NCBI RefSeq assembly: GCF_025753855.1
Contig: NZ_JAOWPT010000004.1
Span: 417,871-481,870 of the forward strand
Direction: 5' to 3'
Length of the DNA stretch: 64,000 nt
Origin: Mesorhizobium sp. ZC-5
Lineage (GTDB): Bacteria; Pseudomonadota; Alphaproteobacteria; Rhizobiales; Rhizobiaceae
This document shows positions 59,355 to 64,000 of this stretch, piece after piece. The notes under the pieces are model-generated. The model had not been told where the DNA came from. It saw nothing but the letters and a program-made list of their open reading frames with translations, and ran no database searches. How positions within the stretch are numbered: position 1 is the first letter of the stretch; each line of letters starts with the position of its first letter. Made by a program: the position numbers and the translations under genes.

Positions 59355-60275
59355 ATGGCGCAGTTTCGGCGAGAGTTTTTTAGCACGCTCGAGCAGATGC
59401 TCAAGGTCAGCGGAGAACCGCTTCTCCAGGATCGGTTGCCGCTCGCTGACCCGGCTAACCTGAGCGCCCGTGTGCTCAGACTCGGTTTGGCCGTCTCGGC
59501 CTTCGCGATGCTGGAAAAATACGTTTCCGCGGTGTTTGAGCACTTGGTAGAGAAGGACGTCAGCAGCGCACACATGGGGTTTGCTGCTTTACCCGACGAT
59601 ATCCGAGATTTCATCGTCGTAGACTCGGCGATCGGCATGAACAACCGCCTCTCATTCGTTAAAGGCTCTCCGGACCGCCTCAACTACATCACGCAAACAC
59701 TCGACCTCGTCGTGAAGTACAAGGAAGTGCCTCCCGGATATACAGCCTTGGGGTTCAGTCCAAAGGGGTCGAACGTCGGGCACGAGGATATCAAGCAGGC
59801 ATTCAGCACTTTTGGCGTTAAAGATGCCTGGGGGAAGATGAATGCGCTAGCCGCGGCCTATGGCGGTGCGGTACTTAGTCTGAACGAGAACTACAGAGCC
59901 CTGTCCAATGCTCGCCACAAGGCGGCTCATGATCCGGTATCGAGCGTCCCGGTCGCAGACCTTCAGTCGCACATTCGTTCTGCTATCGTTATTGGCATTT
60001 GCTGTGACGTGCTGGCCAAGAATGCCGGCGCTGCAATCAAGGCATGCCTCGACAAGAAGGACCTCGAGAAAGATGTTGTGGCTTATAAGCGTGCGTCGCG
60101 CTTCCTCGACGAGCAGGCGGACGGGAGTTGGTTGGAACGGGCGTCTCCGGCTGCCAAGGGCGCTAAGCGATACCCTAGTCGAGCGGATGGGATTGCTGGC
60201 GCTATAGTCCGAGCTGGAGCGCCATTCGTCATTGTTCGAGACCAGACTGGCCAGCCGATAGAGCTAGCGGGATAG
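59355..60275 (+). CDS. HEPN-domain protein (RiboL-PSP/MAE_28990-like), putative RNase effector
   Basis: This 306-residue protein starts two bases after the DUF262 gene. It is mostly helical, with the pattern VLRLGLAVSAFAMLEKYVSA near residues 40-59 and the HEPN RNase motif R187-x4-H192 in NARHKAAHDP. HEPN proteins with an intact R-x4-6-H are metal-independent RNases used as toxins or immunity effectors. The last 100 residues are of unknown fold. Together with the DUF262 protein it resembles an abortive-infection or toxin-antitoxin pair. Family name is from the visible motif, not a search. Confidence 0.72.
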   Translation: MAQFRREFFSTLEQMLKVSGEPLLQDRLPLADPANLSARVLRLGLAVSAFAMLEKYVSAVFEHLVEKDVSSAHMGFAALPDDIRDFIVVDSAIGMNNRLSFVKGSPDRLNYITQTLDLVVKYKEVPPGYTALGFSPKGSNVGHEDIKQAFSTFGVKDAWGKMNALAAAYGGAVLSLNENYRALSNARHKAAHDPVSSVPVADLQSHIRSAIVIGICCDVLAKNAGAAIKACLDKKDLEKDVVAYKRASRFLDEQADGSWLERASPAAKGAKRYPSRADGIAGAIVRAGAPFVIVRDQTGQPIELAG

Positions 60276-60589
60276 AAAACTTGCCCGAATAGGGCTATGT
60301 CGCGGTGGCATGCCGGAGACTGTCGGCTCGGGATAGTAGTCACTTCATTGAAAATCACGAGTTGGTTGTCATCCGTTAACCGAAAAACGGCTTGCAGGGG
60401 CGATGTTCGGATCGGCGGATGGTTGATCGGGAGCGCGCTGCTGTCGAATTGCAGCGGCTAATTGAGTGGCCGCTTTCCCTACTACGACACCCAGAAGCAG
60501 TCGGGCAGCTTCCCACCCATTAGCGGACGGATTTATATGAAGAATGACGTCCTTACCGCCAGCGAGCACTCGATGGCAGCGAGCCGCGC
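60276..60589. other. 314-bp gap after the HEPN gene
   Basis: No gene with a ribosome site, no RNA and no clear repeat was found. The sequence leads into the decayed ettA copy and may be remnant DNA from the same rearrangement. Confidence 0.4.
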
Positions 60590-60796
60590 TTTACCGCGTC
60601 AGCCGCTTGTGCGTTATGCGGTGCGGCACCAGTGCTTACGGTTCCAGCCGACGCGCCTTTTCCTTCTCGTATTACTCGAAATCTCCTTGAACCACTCGAC
60701 ATGCACGTCGCCCTCGAAGGGCGAGCATGTGGATCGCCATGCGGTCCAAAAAAAATGCTGTCGTGGCTGATGACGACGGTGCAGAGCCGGCACAAG
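60590..60796 (-). pseudogene. Decayed copy of the 3' end of ettA
   Basis: From the ettA stop codon upward, about 205 bp here match bases 62479-62685 at roughly 80 percent by eye (shared runs include CTTGTGCGT, ATGCGGTGCGGCAC, CCACTCGACATGC and CGTCGCCCTCGAAGG). One inserted G after CCCTCGAAGG and an altered AAAAAAAA run break the frame, so it cannot be translated as the EttA C-terminus. It lies 1.7 kb from the true gene end in the same direction, on the other side of the DUF930 and relBE genes. Confidence 0.85.
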
Positions 60797-60803
60797 GTAT
60801 CGC

Positions 60804-61805
60804 CTAACCCCCCGGCAGCCCTCTTGCCGCCCATTCGCCGCGCGGGATTGCCATGCCGACGCGATGGGCGAACGACATGACCCGCGTCGCCTGGCTGTCG
60901 ACGGTGCAGCGGAAGCTGAGGTCGACCCATTGTCCGCGGACGCGGAATGCCGCCTCCGGAATGTCGAGGACATTGCCGTTCTCCAGCGGATAGGTCGGCA
61001 AAAGGTCCGGGAAGTATGGCGGCGAGCCGGCGCGCAGCTGCTCCCGGAGTTCCGTCGTGCAGAGCCTGCCGGCGCGGACTTCGCGGGGAATGTTGCCCAT
61101 TGCCGTGGTGGCGACTTGCGTGCCGGTCGCCGACTGCGAGAAAAGGCGCTGCGCTTCCTGCAAGGGCGGCTGAGACGGGGCGACGGCACGGGGTGTCGGT
61201 CGAGGCGCCGGAATCGCCGACGTTTCCGGCAACGAGACCTCTGTTCCCGCCTCCTCCGCCTCGCCAGCCGGCAAGCCCTCCGGCCCAAGTGCGGCGTTGT
61301 TGTCCTGCGGTCCTGCGGGCGGTTCAGGGAGTGTTTCTGCCTGGGCCTCCGGTGACGGAGGCGGCTCAGCCGGTGCTTCGGCCTGGGTAGGCTCCGGGGG
61401 CTGCGTCTCGGCCCCCTCCTCCGCGCTGTTGCCGTCGAGGGCTTGCCTCGGCCCGGCGTCCCGTTCGCCGAATTGCACGACCGGGTTCAAGACGGGCGGC
61501 GCCGGAGGCTGGGCCTCCTGGCCGGCTGGCGGTTGCGCCGCCTCCTGCGGCTTCTCAGGCTCGGCGGGCGGTTCGGGTTCGGCGGGCGGTGGAGGCGGCT
61601 CGGGCTCGGCGGGCGGTTGAGGCGGTTCCGGCTTCTCCGGTTCCGGCGGCACCAGCTCGACCTGGACCGGCTCTTCCTCCTGCGGCTCCGCCAGCAACGG
61701 CGGCAGATCGAGAATCAGGAGGGCGGCGACGAGCAGATGCAGGCCGACCGAGACGGGCAGCGCCCATCCCGTTCCCCAGCGCCGATTGCCCGTTTCGTCC
61801 TTCAT
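60804..61805 (-). CDS. DUF930-domain protein with TonB-like Pro-rich linker
   Basis: This 333-residue protein has a short cytoplasmic tail, one membrane helix (GWALPVSVGLHLLVAALLIL, residues 14-33), a Pro/Glu/Ala-rich stretch of about 200 residues (PPEPEKPEPPQPPAEPEP) and a C-terminal DUF930 domain (residues 250-333) with two cysteines, CTTELREQL and FRCTVDSQA. The layout is TonB-like, suggesting a periplasm-spanning protein, but DUF930 function is unknown. The ATG at 61805 gives MKDETGN; a longer frame reaches 61901. Confidence 0.82.
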   Translation of the reverse strand: MKDETGNRRWGTGWALPVSVGLHLLVAALLILDLPPLLAEPQEEEPVQVELVPPEPEKPEPPQPPAEPEPPPPPAEPEPPAEPEKPQEAAQPPAGQEAQPPAPPVLNPVVQFGERDAGPRQALDGNSAEEGAETQPPEPTQAEAPAEPPPSPEAQAETLPEPPAGPQDNNAALGPEGLPAGEAEEAGTEVSLPETSAIPAPRPTPRAVAPSQPPLQEAQRLFSQSATGTQVATTAMGNIPREVRAGRLCTTELREQLRAGSPPYFPDLLPTYPLENGNVLDIPEAAFRVRGQWVDLSFRCTVDSQATRVMSFAHRVGMAIPRGEWAARGLPGG

Positions 61806-61905
61806 CGTTTCCGATGTGGGACGAAACGGCGGCGGGATCAAGCAACACGATCGCCAGGCCGGCAGCAATGCACCGGCCGTTGGCGGCGGACTACGGCGCA
61901 ATCCG

Positions 61906-62175
61906 TCACCTATAGACTTCGCGCCGGTTGCCGATCCGCACGATGAGAACCGTCAGCCGTCGATCCTCGATCTTCGCGATGATGCGATAGTCTCCGACCC
62001 GGTATTTCCAATATCCGGACAGCGGACCGGCAAGCGGCTCGCCAAGATCACGCGGCGTATCAAGCGGCGCCACACGTTCGCGCAGGAATCGGAGTATCCG
62101 CTGTCGATCTTTCGTCGGCAGCCGCGCGATTTCCTTGTCGGCCTTGGCGTCGAATTCGATCCGCCACAAGCTCAA
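61906..62175 (-). CDS. RelE/ParE-superfamily toxin
   Basis: This 89-residue protein is typical of RelE toxins that cut mRNA at ribosomes: WRIEFDAKADKEIARLPTKD at residues 4-23, GYWKYRVGDYRIIAKIED and the C-terminal LIVRIGNRREVY. The Arg and Tyr residues of the RelE active area are present. It overlaps the antitoxin gene by 4 bp and is transcribed after it, the normal order. Confidence 0.9.
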   Translation of the reverse strand: MSLWRIEFDAKADKEIARLPTKDRQRILRFLRERVAPLDTPRDLGEPLAGPLSGYWKYRVGDYRIIAKIEDRRLTVLIVRIGNRREVYR

Positions 62176-62396
62176 GACTCGGCTCGATCATCGATACCGT
62201 ATTTCTCGACCATCTCATCGAGCGAAATGCGCGGGCCATTTTCCTCGACGCGTTGCTGAGCGAGATACAGATCTTCCAGATCGTCGATGTGTTCGAGAAG
62301 CGCCTCGCGCGCATAAAAGCTCTTCGTCCGTCCGGTTTTCCGGGCCAGATCGTCCAGTCGCTTTTCGAGATCAGGCGGCAGTCTCAGCGCAAGCAT
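62172..62396 (-). CDS. RelB-like (RHH) antitoxin
   Basis: This 74-residue protein has an N-terminal ribbon-helix-helix segment (MLALRLPPDLEKRLDDLARK) for DNA binding and an acidic C-terminal tail for toxin neutralisation (EKYGIDDRAES). AGGAG lies six bases before the ATG at 62396, inside a perfect 30-bp palindrome, so the protein probably represses its own operon. A longer frame to 62450 would start beyond the operator. Confidence 0.88.
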   Translation of the reverse strand: MLALRLPPDLEKRLDDLARKTGRTKSFYAREALLEHIDDLEDLYLAQQRVEENGPRISLDEMVEKYGIDDRAES

Positions 62397-62402
62397 GGAA
62401 AA

Positions 62403-62432
62403 CTCCTGTGCTATACATGTATAGCACAGGAG
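62403..62432. promoter_or_regulatory. Perfect 30-bp palindromic operator of the toxin-antitoxin operon
   Basis: The half-site CTCCTGTGCTATACA (62403-62417) is followed directly by its exact complement to 62432. It includes the antitoxin ribosome site (CTCCT on the plus strand) and a TATACA-like -10 on the minus strand with TTGATC about 15 bp upstream. Perfect symmetry and position fit an RHH antitoxin operator. Confidence 0.85.
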
Positions 62433-62479
62433 CGTTCCGATCAACAGCACCCTTCAACATGCATCTGCAATGAAGGTTT

Positions 62480-64000
<1,521 letters not shown>

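Overview
The window is high-GC chromosomal DNA from an alphaproteobacterium. It most likely comes from the Rhizobiales (Hyphomicrobiales), near Mesorhizobium or the Phyllobacteriaceae. Evidence for this is the complete division and cell-wall (dcw) cluster ending in a long-tailed 555-residue FtsZ, a class A rnpB, DUF930 and DUF2293 proteins, betaine-lipid genes, GANTC (CcrM) sites, and CTCCCC-type palindromic intergenic elements common in rhizobia. The taxon is an inference from gene content, not a search result.

Region 1 (1-27.4 kb) is almost entirely minus strand. After the C-terminal part of an M24 aminopeptidase and an azlCD amino-acid exporter pair, the cluster reads in transcription order mraZ-rsmH-ftsL-ftsI-murE-murF-mraY-murD-ftsW-murG-murC-murB, then a 235-bp gap holding eight GANTC sites, then ddl-ftsQ-ftsA-ftsZ, a strong terminator, and lpxC-bamD-recN-ligA. 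These genes make lipid II, polymerise it at the septum, build the Z ring, start lipid A synthesis, assemble outer-membrane proteins and repair or ligate DNA. Four TGGG-type repeats with 10-bp spacing overlap a promoter-like sequence upstream of mraZ.

Region 2 (27.6-38.7 kb) holds a small lipoprotein, a cystathionine lyase-type enzyme, the RNase P RNA, a PRC-barrel protein, a lytic transglycosylase, an AmpD-type amidase overlapping a TerB/J-domain protein, two Pro/Ala-rich lipoproteins, and a MarR-type regulator divergent from a fused 5-oxoprolinase whose reading frame carries an inserted palindromic element.

Region 3 (38.3-57.5 kb) is mixed metabolism: cupin, an ArsR/AHSA1 pair, btaAB for phosphate-free betaine lipids behind a triple PHO box, a serine hydrolase, a GH25 lysozyme, MltB, an ornithine/lysine-type decarboxylase, tandem EamA transporters, an amidase, a 28-residue membrane protein, metF behind an ArsR-methyltransferase fusion with a dyad operator, TrmO, DUF2293, a class IV aminotransferase, a MOSC protein, a KAS III-like enzyme and a Tam-like methyltransferase.

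Region 4 (57.5-64 kb) is accessory. It has a two-gene DUF262 plus HEPN module of less GC-rich DNA, a decayed copy of the 3' end of ettA, a DUF930 protein, a RelBE-type toxin-antitoxin pair under a perfect 30-bp palindrome, and then the intact ettA, cut by the window edge. The DUF262-HEPN pair is the best candidate for an undescribed (probably anti-phage or abortive-infection) system. The ettA remnant suggests that DNA was inserted or rearranged here.
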